Source: UBA10349 sp003485905 (GTDB lineage Bacteria > Pseudomonadota > Gammaproteobacteria > Arenicellales > Arenicellaceae). From it: 64,000 nt of DNA. Shown piece by piece: positions 17,825-27,432 of the stretch (the stretch's first letter is position 1; each line of letters begins with the position of its first letter). Made by a program: the position numbers and the translations under genes. Under the pieces are notes generated by a model that did not search any database, was not told where the DNA came from, and saw nothing but the letters and a program-made list of their open reading frames with translations. Location of the stretch: contig CALSLL010000002.1 of assembly GCA_943787185.1 (NCBI GenBank), positions 186,001 to 250,000 on the forward strand, read 5' to 3'.

Positions 17825-18531
17825 CTCAGCAATTGGCGTTACCCATTCGGGTTCGCGATACCGCACAATTCAGCAATTTTTTTGCTGGCCCCAACGGCAC
17901 AACCCTACAATCGCTAAGTAGATTGTTTGATAGTGACTCGTGGCCATTAGACCCTATTTTTTTAGCTGGTCATCGCGGCACCGGCAAAAGTCATCTGCTT
18001 TATGCTGTGGCTAACCGATTGGAGTGCCTGACGGGAAAAGATGATGTTACTCAACGATTGAGCTATTTGGCGCTGTCGGACAGCTCGGTCTCTGCTGAGA
18101 TGCTAGAAACTTTAGCAGCCGATCAGTTGGTATTGCTGGATGATGTAAACGTTTGGGCTGGGAATTTAGCGAACGAACAAGCATTGTTCGCGCTTTATGA
18201 GCGGGTAAAACGAGCGGGAGGCGGATGGTTGGCGAGTTCGAGTGCTAGCGCTGATGCGGTTGGGTTTAAATTGCCTGACTTGATCAGTCGGTTATCCAGT
18301 GGTTTACAATTTAAATTGGAACCACTGTCAGAAGATGAACGCATGGAGGCACTAAAATTAAGGGCGCGACATCGAGGATTCACAATATCCGAAGAACCCG
18401 TTCGCTATTTGGTAAAACATTTTGCACGCGATATGCACAGTTTGTTTGAATTGTTAGAGACTATGGACGAAAAGACTTTGCAGGCCGGCCGAAAAGTTAC
18501 CGTGCCTTTTTTAAAGGAAATCCTATCATAG
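17821..18531 (+). CDS. hda: DnaA regulatory inactivator Hda
   Basis: AAA+ protein that, with the DNA-loaded beta clamp, stimulates ATP hydrolysis by DnaA after initiation. The 236-residue protein starts with the clamp-binding motif QLALPI (residues 3-8). It has a Walker A GHRGTGKSHLL near residue 50, a Walker B LVLLDD and sensor regions, and lacks DnaA's DNA-binding domain. It overlaps the upstream gene and meets the convergent wrbA stop with no gap. Confidence 0.93.
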   Translation: MTQQLALPIRVRDTAQFSNFFAGPNGTTLQSLSRLFDSDSWPLDPIFLAGHRGTGKSHLLYAVANRLECLTGKDDVTQRLSYLALSDSSVSAEMLETLAADQLVLLDDVNVWAGNLANEQALFALYERVKRAGGGWLASSSASADAVGFKLPDLISRLSSGLQFKLEPLSEDERMEALKLRARHRGFTISEEPVRYLVKHFARDMHSLFELLETMDEKTLQAGRKVTVPFLKEILS

Positions 18532-19140
18532 TTACGTCTGCTTAAGCTTTATCGTAAGATTTGCAAGACGTTCACCTAAAGCCATTGCTATTGATTTTTC
18601 TTCTGCGCTAATTTGTGCGCCCGCGCTATGACTTTCGTAATGACTAGGGCCATAAGGTGTACCACCCGTTGTTGTTTTTCGGATTGCATGTTCACTGTAG
18701 GGGACACCTGTAATTAGCATTCCGTGATGAAGCAACGGTAGCATCATTGATAGTAGGGTGCTTTCTTGACCGCCATGCAGCGAAGAGCTTGAGGTAAATA
18801 CCGCAGCGGGTTTCCCTTCGAGCGCACCATTTGCCCATAGGTTGGCAGTACCATCAATAAAATACTTTAGGGGGGCTGCCATATTCCCGAATCTAGTTGG
18901 GCTTCCTAAAGCCAATGCATGGCAACCTGCCAACTCCTCTAAAGAACAATATGGGTCCCCGCTGTGCGGTACAGCAGGTTCAGATGCTTGATTATCCGGT
19001 GAAACCTTGGCCACGGTGCGCAATTTAACTTCAATTCCATTTACCTTGCGTGCGCCACGGGCAATGTAGCTTGCTAAGCCTTTTGTGGAGCCGCCGACAC
19101 TATAGTAGAGGATAAGGAGGGTCTTTAAATTGTTAGTCAC
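18532..19140 (-). CDS. wrbA: NAD(P)H:quinone oxidoreductase WrbA
   Basis: Flavodoxin-like FMN enzyme that reduces quinones by two electrons, protecting against oxidative stress. The 202-residue protein has the phosphate-binding loop LYYSVGGSTKGLA and the loop ALGSPTRFGNMAAPLKYFID. SSLHGGQESTLLSM is typical of WrbA. It is preceded on the same strand by arsC, ten bases away; arsC-wrbA next to hda and yihY is a recurrent arrangement. Confidence 0.93.
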   Translation of the reverse strand: MTNNLKTLLILYYSVGGSTKGLASYIARGARKVNGIEVKLRTVAKVSPDNQASEPAVPHSGDPYCSLEELAGCHALALGSPTRFGNMAAPLKYFIDGTANLWANGALEGKPAAVFTSSSSLHGGQESTLLSMMLPLLHHGMLITGVPYSEHAIRKTTTGGTPYGPSHYESHSAGAQISAEEKSIAMALGERLANLTIKLKQT

Positions 19141-19150
19141 TTTTGGCTAC

Positions 19151-19501
19151 TCAATTTAGTAGTTCGAGCACGTTTTCCGGCGGCCGACCTATGACTATGC
19201 GGTCACCCGCCACAACGATCGGTCTTTCAATAAGGCGTGGATTAGCAATCATAATTTCAATCAGTTGGTCACGTCCCAGCGCGCTGTTAGCGATGTCGAG
19301 TTCGCTATACTCAGGTTCGCCCTTACGCATTAGCTCACTTGGCTCAATTTCCAGTCCACGTAGAATACTATCAAGCTGCTGATGGTCTGGAGGGGTATTA
19401 AGATAGTGAATGACCTGTGGACTGATCCCGTTGTCTTGCAGTAATTGTAGAGTGGCACGTGATTTTGAACATTTGGGGTTGTGGTAGATCACAAATTCCA
19501 T
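19151..19501 (-). CDS. arsC: Arsenate reductase, glutaredoxin-coupled (ArsC family)
   Basis: Thioredoxin-fold protein of 116 residues. The catalytic cysteine is Cys11 in YHNPKCSKSR, and the C-terminal arginine regions are LIERPIVV and GRPPENV. No ars operon (arsB/arsR) is nearby. This housekeeping ArsC/YfgD-type gene is commonly found with wrbA, so a direct role in arsenate resistance is not certain. Confidence 0.9.
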   Translation of the reverse strand: MEFVIYHNPKCSKSRATLQLLQDNGISPQVIHYLNTPPDHQQLDSILRGLEIEPSELMRKGEPEYSELDIANSALGRDQLIEIMIANPRLIERPIVVAGDRIVIGRPPENVLELLN

Positions 19502-19590
19502 ATTTTCGATTTAAGGTTTAAACGTTTCACACAGTATATCAATATGTCATGATCTTGCTGAACTACACAATTTTGCAAGGATTTCAGGAT

Positions 19591-20421
19591 ATGCATTTTG
19601 TAAAACAGCCGATGCAGCGTTTAGGTGGATTTATAGTTACCGTGAGCTTGCGCTTTCAAGGTGACAGCTGTATGCGACACGCCTCGGCACTTTCATTCAG
19701 TTCTCTATTAGCTTTAGCGCCGATGGTGGCAATTATATTTTCTATGCTTTCGGTTTTTTCAGCAACGGCCGCGATTGGTGAGGGTATGCAGGATTTTATT
19801 TATCGCTATTTGGTGCCAACCGCCGGTGACGAAGTTCAGCAATACCTTGAGCAATTTGCTTCACAAGCTGGAGCGTTAACAGCTGTTGGTTTGTTTACGT
19901 TTGTGCTGACTGCGTTGTTGTTGCTATTCAATATTGAAGATTCGTTCAATGAGATATGGCGGGTAAAAAAGGGCCGGGCAATCGCGCAAAGAATCACGGT
20001 CTACTGGGCTATGGTCACTTTGGGCCCGATTTTAATGGGCGCAAGCTTGTCTTTATCTACGTATTTATTGTCTACTCAGATTATCCAAGGTAGTGAATTG
20101 GAAGCTCAAACTCGATCATTGGGTCTACGCGTGTTGCCATTCTTAATAGAAGTTCTAGCATTTTTACTACTCTATTCAACTATGCCGAATAAGCGGGTAA
20201 GTTGGCGCGCAGCGGCCTGGGGAGCATTTGTGGCTGCTTTGCTTTTCGAGATTAGCAAGAAGATCTTTAGTGTATTTATTCTTAATTTTAATAATTACGA
20301 AGTCGTCTATGGGGCATTGGCGACCATTCCAATATTTTTGATATGGATATACTTATCTTGGATGGTGACTTTATTTGGGGCAGAATTCGTAGCTGCTCTC
20401 GACGATAAATCATCAGGTTGA
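19591..20421 (+). CDS. yihY: YihY/BrkB family inner membrane protein
   Basis: Polytopic membrane protein of 276 residues of uncharacterised molecular function. Family marks are RHASALSFSSLLALAPMVAIIFS (split over the first helix), FNEIWRVKKGR, and the final helices ending FLIWIYLSWMVTLFGAEF. The frame is open from 19549, but ATG 19591 has a better upstream context and matches the family N-terminus. It sits divergent to arsC-wrbA, the usual place. Confidence 0.9.
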   Translation: MHFVKQPMQRLGGFIVTVSLRFQGDSCMRHASALSFSSLLALAPMVAIIFSMLSVFSATAAIGEGMQDFIYRYLVPTAGDEVQQYLEQFASQAGALTAVGLFTFVLTALLLLFNIEDSFNEIWRVKKGRAIAQRITVYWAMVTLGPILMGASLSLSTYLLSTQIIQGSELEAQTRSLGLRVLPFLIEVLAFLLLYSTMPNKRVSWRAAAWGAFVAALLFEISKKIFSVFILNFNNYEVVYGALATIPIFLIWIYLSWMVTLFGAEFVAALDDKSSG

Positions 20422-20549
20422 ACCAAATCGAGTGCGGTCTAGAAGCGAATGTTTACGCTAAAATATAGCCCGTAAAAGCAGACAATTTAAATACATAACT
20501 TAAATTAAATTGTTATTTTCTTGTAGGGATCAATTGAAAAGTGGTGATG

Positions 20550-22274
20550 CTAAGAACTTGCAACTAGGGTTGCCAAGGATTGCTCAAGGTTTTCTAACGG
20601 AATGTCTTCCGAATTTTCTTTGTTACGGGCCTTGTACTCAACTACTCCGTTTTCAAGCCCTCGATCCCCGATAACTAGACGATGCGGTATGCCCATTAAT
20701 TCAGCATCTGCAAACATTATTCCCGGGCGTTCATTCCTATCATCCAGTAGAACATCTATACCGAGATTGTTTATTTGTTGATACAGAGTATCTGCTTTTT
20801 CACGCACAGCGGCTGATTTTTTGTAGCCAATAGTCACAATTACTACTTCAAATGGTGCGATTGAAGACGGCCATATGATGCCTTTATCGTCATGATTTTG
20901 TTCTATTGCCGCAGCAACGATTCTTGACACGCCGATGCCATAACACCCCATCGGCATGGCGATAGCCTTGCCATTAGGGTCTAGGCAGGTGGCGTTCATT
21001 GCCGCGCTATATTTGTCACCAAGCTGGAATATGTGCCCAACTTCGATGCCGCGCTTAATCGTGAGTTTGGCCTCTTCACTACTGTCGTCACCGGCGCGTG
21101 CGCAGAAATCACCTTCAGTTACTTTTCTAAGGTCTTCGACTTCGGTAATAATGGCATCGCGATCCCAGTTTGCATTGGAAAGATGCTTGCCATCTTGATT
21201 TGCACCACAAATAAAGTTTTTCATCGCGGCAGCTGAGCGATCAACTATTACAGGAATGTTTATTCCGGCGGGGCCAATTGATCCAGGTTTGACACCTAAA
21301 GAAGATATCACCGATTGTTCAGCGGCAAATTCAAGTGGCGAGGCAACGAGATGATGCTTTTCTGCTTTTACAGGGTTTAGTTCGTGGTCGCCACGGATGA
21401 CAAGGGCGACTAAACCATCAACACCTTCTACAATGAGGGTTTTCACCGTCTTATCAGCGCTTACCTTTAGGAACTGGCTTACCTCTTCAATTGTCTCAAT
21501 ATTTGGTGTGGCATGCTCCTCTAGGTCCTGAATTTTCTCATCACTTGGGGCTGGTGCCAGTGCTTCGGCAAGTTCAACGTTTGCTGCATATTCATACTTA
21601 TCGCAAACTGCGATGGCATCTTCGCCAGAGTCTGCTAGTACGTGAAATTCGTGTGAAGTATTGCCACCTATGCTGCCGGTATCGGCTTCCACTGGGCGAA
21701 AACCTAAGCCTAGCCGGGTGAATATATTGGTATATGCTTGAAACATGACTTGGTATGTCGCTTCCAGAGACGCATTATCAATATGGAATGAGTAGGCATC
21801 TTTCATAATAAATTCGCGTGCCCGCATGACGCCAAATCGTGGTCGGGTTTCATCACGAAACTTGGTCTGAATTTGATAAAAGTTAAGCGGCAGCTGCTTA
21901 TAGCTCTTGATTTCCGTGCTGGCGAGGCTGGTGATCACCTCTTCGTGTGTAGGGCCAAAACAAAAATCTCGATCGTGTCGATCTTTTATACGCAATAGTT
22001 CACCGCCATATATTTCCCATCGGCCAGAGTCTTGCCAAAGTTCAGCTGGCTGTATGGCTGGCATTAAGACTTCTTGTGCCCCAGCCAGATTCATCTCTTC
22101 ACGTACAATCGATTCTACCTTGCGTAATACACGTAGGCCTGTGGGCAACCAAGTGTAAAGGCCTGACGCTAGTTTTCGGATTAAACCTGCTCTAAGCATA
22201 AGTTGATGGCTTATGATTTCTGCATCAGAGGGGGTTTCTTTTAGCGTAGCTATTAAGTACTGGGAGGCGCGCAT
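20550..22274 (-). CDS. proS: Prolyl-tRNA synthetase
   Basis: Class II aminoacyl-tRNA synthetase charging tRNA-Pro. The N-terminus MRASQYLIATLKETPSDAEI closely matches bacterial ProS. I therefore choose ATG 22272-22274 over the open frame to 22352, giving 574 residues, near the E. coli length. The motif 2 region FRDETRPRFGVMRAREFIMKD (split) and motif 3 GCYGIGVSRIVAAAIE are visible. The insertion editing domain lies between them, and the anticodon-binding domain ends the protein. Confidence 0.96.
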   Translation of the reverse strand: MRASQYLIATLKETPSDAEIISHQLMLRAGLIRKLASGLYTWLPTGLRVLRKVESIVREEMNLAGAQEVLMPAIQPAELWQDSGRWEIYGGELLRIKDRHDRDFCFGPTHEEVITSLASTEIKSYKQLPLNFYQIQTKFRDETRPRFGVMRAREFIMKDAYSFHIDNASLEATYQVMFQAYTNIFTRLGLGFRPVEADTGSIGGNTSHEFHVLADSGEDAIAVCDKYEYAANVELAEALAPAPSDEKIQDLEEHATPNIETIEEVSQFLKVSADKTVKTLIVEGVDGLVALVIRGDHELNPVKAEKHHLVASPLEFAAEQSVISSLGVKPGSIGPAGINIPVIVDRSAAAMKNFICGANQDGKHLSNANWDRDAIITEVEDLRKVTEGDFCARAGDDSSEEAKLTIKRGIEVGHIFQLGDKYSAAMNATCLDPNGKAIAMPMGCYGIGVSRIVAAAIEQNHDDKGIIWPSSIAPFEVVIVTIGYKKSAAVREKADTLYQQINNLGIDVLLDDRNERPGIMFADAELMGIPHRLVIGDRGLENGVVEYKARNKENSEDIPLENLEQSLATLVASS

Positions 22275-22428
22275 GTGGTAAGTATAGTAAGTTAGATAAC
22301 CGTCGCGCGAATCATACAGGGAAATGTCGATGGCCTGAACCACCGCAAGCATCGGGTGGTGTGATTTAGAACAAATAGTATCTTTATACTATGTGCGCTA
22401 CCTAAAAAACAAGTGATGGGATAAGTAT

Positions 22429-23088
22429 ATGAAGTTAGTCATAGGAAACAAGAACTACTCAAGTTGGTCATTGCGGCCTTGGTTATTATTGAAAGCTTTT
22501 GACGTACCATTTGAAGAGCAAAATGTCTCGTTACTTGGTCTGGGGACTCCCGGACTCACACGGCGGTTGCTGGATTACTCACTAAGCGCGCGTGTTCCCG
22601 TTTTAATCGATGGTGAGCGCGTTATATGGGATACGTTGGCAATTTGCGAGTACGTATCGGAGCAATATCTATCTGGTCGGGGTTGGCCGGAAAATCCCGG
22701 TTGTCGAGCGAGGGCGAGAGCAATTACTGCAGAAATGCATTCTGGATTCGCGGCTTTACGTACAGCGATGCCGATGAATTGTCGTGCTAAACGGAGGTTA
22801 GTGCCCACTGGTGCAGTGCTTGCAGATATTAAGCGAGTAGATGAAATTTGGTCAGATCGCCGTCCAATAGAAGACGGCGATTCTTGGTTGTTTGGAGAGT
22901 TTTCGATCGCCGACTGTTTTTATGCTCCGGTAGCTTTCAGGTTTGAAACTTACGGTGTTGTATCGAGCAGCGAAGCATCTGAATACATGAAAAAATTATT
23001 GGCGCACCCGGCGGTAGAGGATTGGTACCACGATGCGTTATTGGAAAGCGAAGTGATCGTCGAGGATGAAGCGGGAGAAGATGTGTAA
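22429..23088 (+). CDS. Glutathione S-transferase family protein
   Basis: Soluble 219-residue protein with an N-terminal thioredoxin-like domain (GNKNYSSWSLRPWLLLKAF). The cis-proline segment RVPVLIDGERVIWDTLAICE forms the glutathione site. The helical C-terminal domain contains FGEFSIADCFYAPVAFRF. The SSWS serines are likely catalytic, as in zeta/YfcF-like GSTs. The substrate is unknown. The gene stands alone, divergent from proS. Confidence 0.87.
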   Translation: MKLVIGNKNYSSWSLRPWLLLKAFDVPFEEQNVSLLGLGTPGLTRRLLDYSLSARVPVLIDGERVIWDTLAICEYVSEQYLSGRGWPENPGCRARARAITAEMHSGFAALRTAMPMNCRAKRRLVPTGAVLADIKRVDEIWSDRRPIEDGDSWLFGEFSIADCFYAPVAFRFETYGVVSSSEASEYMKKLLAHPAVEDWYHDALLESEVIVEDEAGEDV

Positions 23089-23221
23089 ACAACCCCCTTT
23101 AATTAAGTGGTTTGGCAAGTTTGTAGAGCATTAAGAGTTTATTTTATGTGGTACGCAGAACATAAACCACAATAAATTAAATGACTTAGAGCGCTTATCT
23201 AATGTAGAATAATCATAATTA

Positions 23222-24433
23222 GTGAGCGATCTAAATATGAATCTAAAAGCACTACTGGCATTAATCGTTAAGCAGGACGGATCTGACCTTTATCTATCTA
23301 CAGGCGCGCCTCCGGCGATGAAGGTTCAAGGGAAGCTATTAAAGGTTGGCAAAGAGCCGCTTGAATCGGCCGCCGTATGGAAAATGGCATTACAAATTAT
23401 CGACGATAGTCAAAAAGCTGCATTTGAAGCGAAACCGGAACTGAACTTAGCGATCCAAGAGCCAGGTATTGGCCGGTTCCGGGTGAATGTTTTTAAACAA
23501 CGCAATGAAGTTTCGATGGTAATCCGTGTTATCAAGACGGAAATCCCCAGTTTCAAGGATCTAGGTCTGCCGCCACTACTAACTGAATTGATTATGGCTA
23601 AGCGTGGCCTTATCCTTTTTGTTGGTGGTACCGGCTCTGGTAAATCAACTTCTCTGGCATCGCTAATTGATCACCGGAATACTAATAGTGCGGGGCATAT
23701 TATAAGTATTGAAGACCCTATTGAATTTATTCATCCTCATAAGGGCTGCATTGTAAATCAGCGGGAGATTGGAGTAGATACCGACAGTTATGAAGATGCT
23801 TTGGAGAACACATTACGTCAGGCCCCTGATGTAATTTTGATTGGAGAAATTCGCTCACGCGAGACAATGGAGCATGCGCTGGCTTTTGCAGAAACAGGCC
23901 ACCTTTGCTTGTCGACTTTACATGCTAATAATGCAAATCAGGCGTTGGATCGAGTCATTAACTTCTTTCCCGAAGATCGTCACAAGCAACTTTTACTAGA
24001 TATGTCGCTAAACATTCGAGGCATTATTTCTCAACGACTCATTCCAACCGTTGATAAAAAACGGGCTGCGGCTATTGAAATATTGTTGGGAACACCACGG
24101 GCTCAAGATTTGATTAGAGAAGGTATGATATCTGAGTTAAAGGAGGCTATGGAGGCTTCAGAAGCGGCTGGGATGCAGACCTTTGATATGGCGCTTTATA
24201 AACTCGTTGTAGAAGGGCGCATTAGTGAGCAAGAGGCTTATAAGAATGCAGATTCTGCAAATAATTTGCGTATTCGTATTCAACAAACCGCTGGGGTTGG
24301 GGCGGCAAAGGCTGCGTCTAAAGTTGAGCTTACAGTAATGGAGCCAGAGGCAAAGAAGGAAGATCAACCAGTTGATTTGAATGCCCTGCAGGCTAATCCG
24401 CAAATTACAGCGTCAGTGGCAACTATGGATTAG
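23222..24433 (+). CDS. pilU: Type IV pilus retraction ATPase PilU
   Basis: Hexameric cytoplasmic ATPase of the PilT/PilU family that helps retract type IV pili. Features are Walker A GGTGSGKSTSLASL near residue 138, the Asp box ISIEDPIEFIHPHKG, Walker B DVILIGEIRSRETMEHAL, and the His box TGHLCLSTLHANN. The long C-terminus and RLIPTVDKKRAAA fit PilU. The start is GTG 23222 or ATG 23237. Neither pilT nor other pilus genes lie beside it, which is notable given the pilS-pilC deletion in this window. Confidence 0.88.
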   Translation: MSDLNMNLKALLALIVKQDGSDLYLSTGAPPAMKVQGKLLKVGKEPLESAAVWKMALQIIDDSQKAAFEAKPELNLAIQEPGIGRFRVNVFKQRNEVSMVIRVIKTEIPSFKDLGLPPLLTELIMAKRGLILFVGGTGSGKSTSLASLIDHRNTNSAGHIISIEDPIEFIHPHKGCIVNQREIGVDTDSYEDALENTLRQAPDVILIGEIRSRETMEHALAFAETGHLCLSTLHANNANQALDRVINFFPEDRHKQLLLDMSLNIRGIISQRLIPTVDKKRAAAIEILLGTPRAQDLIREGMISELKEAMEASEAAGMQTFDMALYKLVVEGRISEQEAYKNADSANNLRIRIQQTAGVGAAKAASKVELTVMEPEAKKEDQPVDLNALQANPQITASVATMD

Positions 24434-24509
24434 TAGCATTAGGTTGAGTAGCTCAACTACTTGCTCGAGCTGATCAATTTATGAAGTTTCAACAGCCTCC
24501 AAAATACCT

Positions 24510-25688
24510 GTGAAAAGCTACGACGTCATTATTGTCGGCGGTGGGGCTAGCGGGCTTATGTGCGCTATTTACGCGGGCAATAAAGGTTTGAGTGTATTGG
24601 TTCTTGAGAAGAACCAAAAAGCCGGCATGAAGATATTGGTATCAGGGGGTGGGCGATGCAATTTCACCAATGTATGGGCCGATCCGCGGGAACACTACAT
24701 TTCTCAAAACCCCCAATTTTGTATTTCTGCCATGCGTCGTTACAGCCCATCAGACTTTATTGAACTAGTTGAGAAGCATGGGATAGCCTATCATGAGAAA
24801 GCATTGGGCCAGCAATTTTGTGATGAATCTTCGAAGTTGATTCAAGGGATGTTACTTGCTGAATGCGAGTTAGCTGGCGTAGATATTCGTCTAAATAGTG
24901 AGGTGCTCACTATAAACAATCGCTCGGACATTTTTGATGTTGAGCTTGATCGTGAATCCTATTCTGCTAGTAAGGTCGTGCTGGCGTGTGGTGGATTGTC
25001 GCTGCCAAAAATCGCTAGCGATCTTGCCTTTTCGGTAGCCAAAAATTTTGATCTAGAAGTTGTGCCTCCGCGGGCGGGGTTGGTGCCGCTAACCTGGAAC
25101 TCGGGAGACAAACCCTTTTACGAATCTCTCAGCGGTATATCATTTTTTGGCGAGGCTAGATGCAATAACTATAGTTTTACGGAAGGGATATTATTTACTC
25201 ATCGTGGATTGAGTGGTCCGGCAATTTTACAAATATCCTCGTTTTGGAAGGAGAGCGACTCGGTTTATCTCAACTGTCTGCCAAACATAAACGTTTTGGA
25301 CTGGTTGATCGAGGAGCGTGATGCTAGGCCAAAACAAAGGCTATCGGCCTTATTGAAGAGTCAGCTACCTAAGCGATTTATTGATAAAGTTACGGGTACT
25401 TGGTTCGAGGATACTAGGGTGGGAAGTATTTCAACCAAGCAGCTGACTAGTGTGGCCGAGTGTTTTACGAATTGGGAATTTCGGCCTGGCGGCAGTGAAG
25501 GCTATCGAACAGCAGAAGTAACGTTAGGCGGAATTAGTACTGATGGTTTCTCTTCGCAAACCTTTGAGTGTAATACAGTGCCAGGACTCCATGTCATAGG
25601 CGAGGCTATAGATGTGAGTGGCTGGTTGGGAGGCTATAATTTTCAATGGGCGTGGGCCTCTGCCTATTGTTGTGCGGACCATCTGTAG
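24510..25688 (+). CDS. FAD-dependent oxidoreductase, HI0933/YhiN family
   Basis: Rossmann-fold flavoprotein of 392 residues. The N-terminal dinucleotide motif DVIIVGGGASGLMCAIYAG is followed by the family signature KILVSGGGRCNFTN. RTAEVTLGGI and DVSGWLGGYNFQWAWASAY close the C-terminal FAD site. Translation starts at GTG 24510. Members are widespread, and their physiological substrate is mostly unknown. Confidence 0.88.
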   Translation: MKSYDVIIVGGGASGLMCAIYAGNKGLSVLVLEKNQKAGMKILVSGGGRCNFTNVWADPREHYISQNPQFCISAMRRYSPSDFIELVEKHGIAYHEKALGQQFCDESSKLIQGMLLAECELAGVDIRLNSEVLTINNRSDIFDVELDRESYSASKVVLACGGLSLPKIASDLAFSVAKNFDLEVVPPRAGLVPLTWNSGDKPFYESLSGISFFGEARCNNYSFTEGILFTHRGLSGPAILQISSFWKESDSVYLNCLPNINVLDWLIEERDARPKQRLSALLKSQLPKRFIDKVTGTWFEDTRVGSISTKQLTSVAECFTNWEFRPGGSEGYRTAEVTLGGISTDGFSSQTFECNTVPGLHVIGEAIDVSGWLGGYNFQWAWASAYCCADHL

Positions 25689-25728
25689 GCCGAACGCTGA
25701 TTATAACTGAGCGACTGGTTGCTAAAGC

Positions 25729-27159
25729 CTATGTACGGTGAGTAAATAATCCACCTATTTCTTGGCGGGCTATACGTTCAACCAAGATTATTGAAAGAAT
25801 CAATCCAGTTACTACACTTAAGGCTATTCCAAACCAAATTCCAAACACACCCAGTTGGAAAATAATTACGCCAATATAGCTAAACAAAGCAACGCCTATT
25901 CCTTGCCTGTAAATACCTATCCAAACTGTCCATATTGGTTTCTTAAAGGCCTGGAATATAGAATTAATAGTGAATAACGCAACATAGACCGGCAATATAA
26001 ATGAATCTACACGAAGATAGCCGACCCCATATTGAATTACATCCGGGTTACTGGTGAAAAGAGACATCGCGAGACCGCTTAGAAGCCAAATGACGGCGGC
26101 GGCGCCAGCCATCAATAAACATCCGACTTTTAGACAATATCGAGTTGCTTCACGTACTCTACCGTAATTGCCCGCGCCAAAATTTTGTGCTGCGATTGGC
26201 AATAAACTGCCGGTTAATCCGAACGCGGGAAGTAGCAGTAGCTGTTCAAGCCTTAGGGCTACACCGAAACCTGCTACCGCATTTGACCCAAATTCTTTGA
26301 GGAAAAACTGTACTACTATACCCGCGAGCATCATGACGATCATACTAAAACTGCTAGGTAGAGCTTGAGTTAGAATCGTCTGGTTGTCCTTTAGCTTTGG
26401 TAAAAATAAGGCCCAGTTAGCACCAGACATAAGGTCTGACTTGAACACACGATATAGCACATAGGCTAATACGCCAAATTGACTAACTAGGGTGCTTACG
26501 GCAATTCCCGTGAATCCCATAGCAGGTAGGATGTTTGGTATACCGAAAATAAATAGTGGGTTAAGACCCAAGTTGGCAAAAAATGCCCAAACTTGAGCTC
26601 GTTGCATAGCCTTCATGTTTCCTTGCGCTTGCAGTATGCCATTCGCTCCAAACGATAAAAGAAAAGCCATGGCGCCGAATAGTAGAAGTTGTAGATAATC
26701 TATCGCGGCATTCTGATATGCGCCGGGTTTGGAAATAATCGACAGAATATCTTCAGAATAGAAATAACCTAATACGCTAATAATGATGGAGGTGCCAATA
26801 CCAAATACGATGCCCTGACATGCAAGCTGTCTGGCTTCGACGGGTGATTTTTCTCCAAGTGCGTTGCCGACCAAGGCCCCCATTGCAGTGCTCAATCCAA
26901 AACCTAATGCAATTAGTAGCATAAATACTTGAGAAGCAATGATTAAGCCGGCTTGAGCATCAGTGCTAATTAGCCCAGCGTAAAAAGTATCTACTACTGC
27001 GTACAGCGTGCTGAATAACATCCCAATGGCCATTGGGATTGCCATGCTTCGAAAGTGCATGGGGATTGAGCCGGATGTTAGTTTTCCATAGTCACCGGCG
27101 GGTGCTGATTCGAACTCTTCTAATACTTCGCCATCCAGATTCGAATATTTATCGTTCAT
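25729..27159 (-). CDS. MATE family multidrug efflux transporter
   Basis: Twelve-helix transporter of 476 residues that exports drugs or metabolites with Na+ or H+. Family features include FRSMAIPMAIGMLFSTLYAV with VDTFYAG at the start of the first MatE repeat, and a second MatE repeat beginning around QTILTQALPSSFSMIVMML. The charged N-terminal tail of about 30 residues is longer than usual. It is divergent from the Na/Pi cotransporter. Confidence 0.9.
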   Translation of the reverse strand: MNDKYSNLDGEVLEEFESAPAGDYGKLTSGSIPMHFRSMAIPMAIGMLFSTLYAVVDTFYAGLISTDAQAGLIIASQVFMLLIALGFGLSTAMGALVGNALGEKSPVEARQLACQGIVFGIGTSIIISVLGYFYSEDILSIISKPGAYQNAAIDYLQLLLFGAMAFLLSFGANGILQAQGNMKAMQRAQVWAFFANLGLNPLFIFGIPNILPAMGFTGIAVSTLVSQFGVLAYVLYRVFKSDLMSGANWALFLPKLKDNQTILTQALPSSFSMIVMMLAGIVVQFFLKEFGSNAVAGFGVALRLEQLLLLPAFGLTGSLLPIAAQNFGAGNYGRVREATRYCLKVGCLLMAGAAAVIWLLSGLAMSLFTSNPDVIQYGVGYLRVDSFILPVYVALFTINSIFQAFKKPIWTVWIGIYRQGIGVALFSYIGVIIFQLGVFGIWFGIALSVVTGLILSIILVERIARQEIGGLFTHRT

Positions 27160-27202
27160 AATTATTGATGGAATCCATTGTGTTGTTATTAGGAACGAGT
27201 TT

Positions 27203-27343
27203 TTGGCTAGCGTTGTAAGAAACCCAGATTTACAGGGTGAAGCTATGGCAATAACGGAAGAATGCTATGTTGGCGTTAAGCAGGATAATTCGCAAGCATG
27301 GCTCGCTCATAGAAAGAATTTGTTACCGTTGATTATTTTATAA
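27203..27343 (+). CDS. Possible short ORF in the MATE-Na/Pi intergenic region
   Basis: A frame of 46 codons from TTG 27203 (or ATG 27245, 32 codons) in the 273-base gap between divergent genes. AGGAACGAG precedes the TTG. The product has mixed composition, no membrane segment and no family I know. The frame stays open upstream without a start, so it may be a remnant or chance. Confidence 0.15.
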   Translation: MASVVRNPDLQGEAMAITEECYVGVKQDNSQAWLAHRKNLLPLIIL

Positions 27344-27432
27344 CGAAATATTGCAATTAAGTATTGCGAGTCGGGCAACGACCAAGCACAATTTCGTTCT
27401 GAAAATTAACACGCAGTCGGGCTGATGATCGG

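Noticed and set aside
23147..23171. TGTGGT/ACCACA hairpin before pilU
   Set aside because: Only six pairs with bulges; not strong enough to list as a site.
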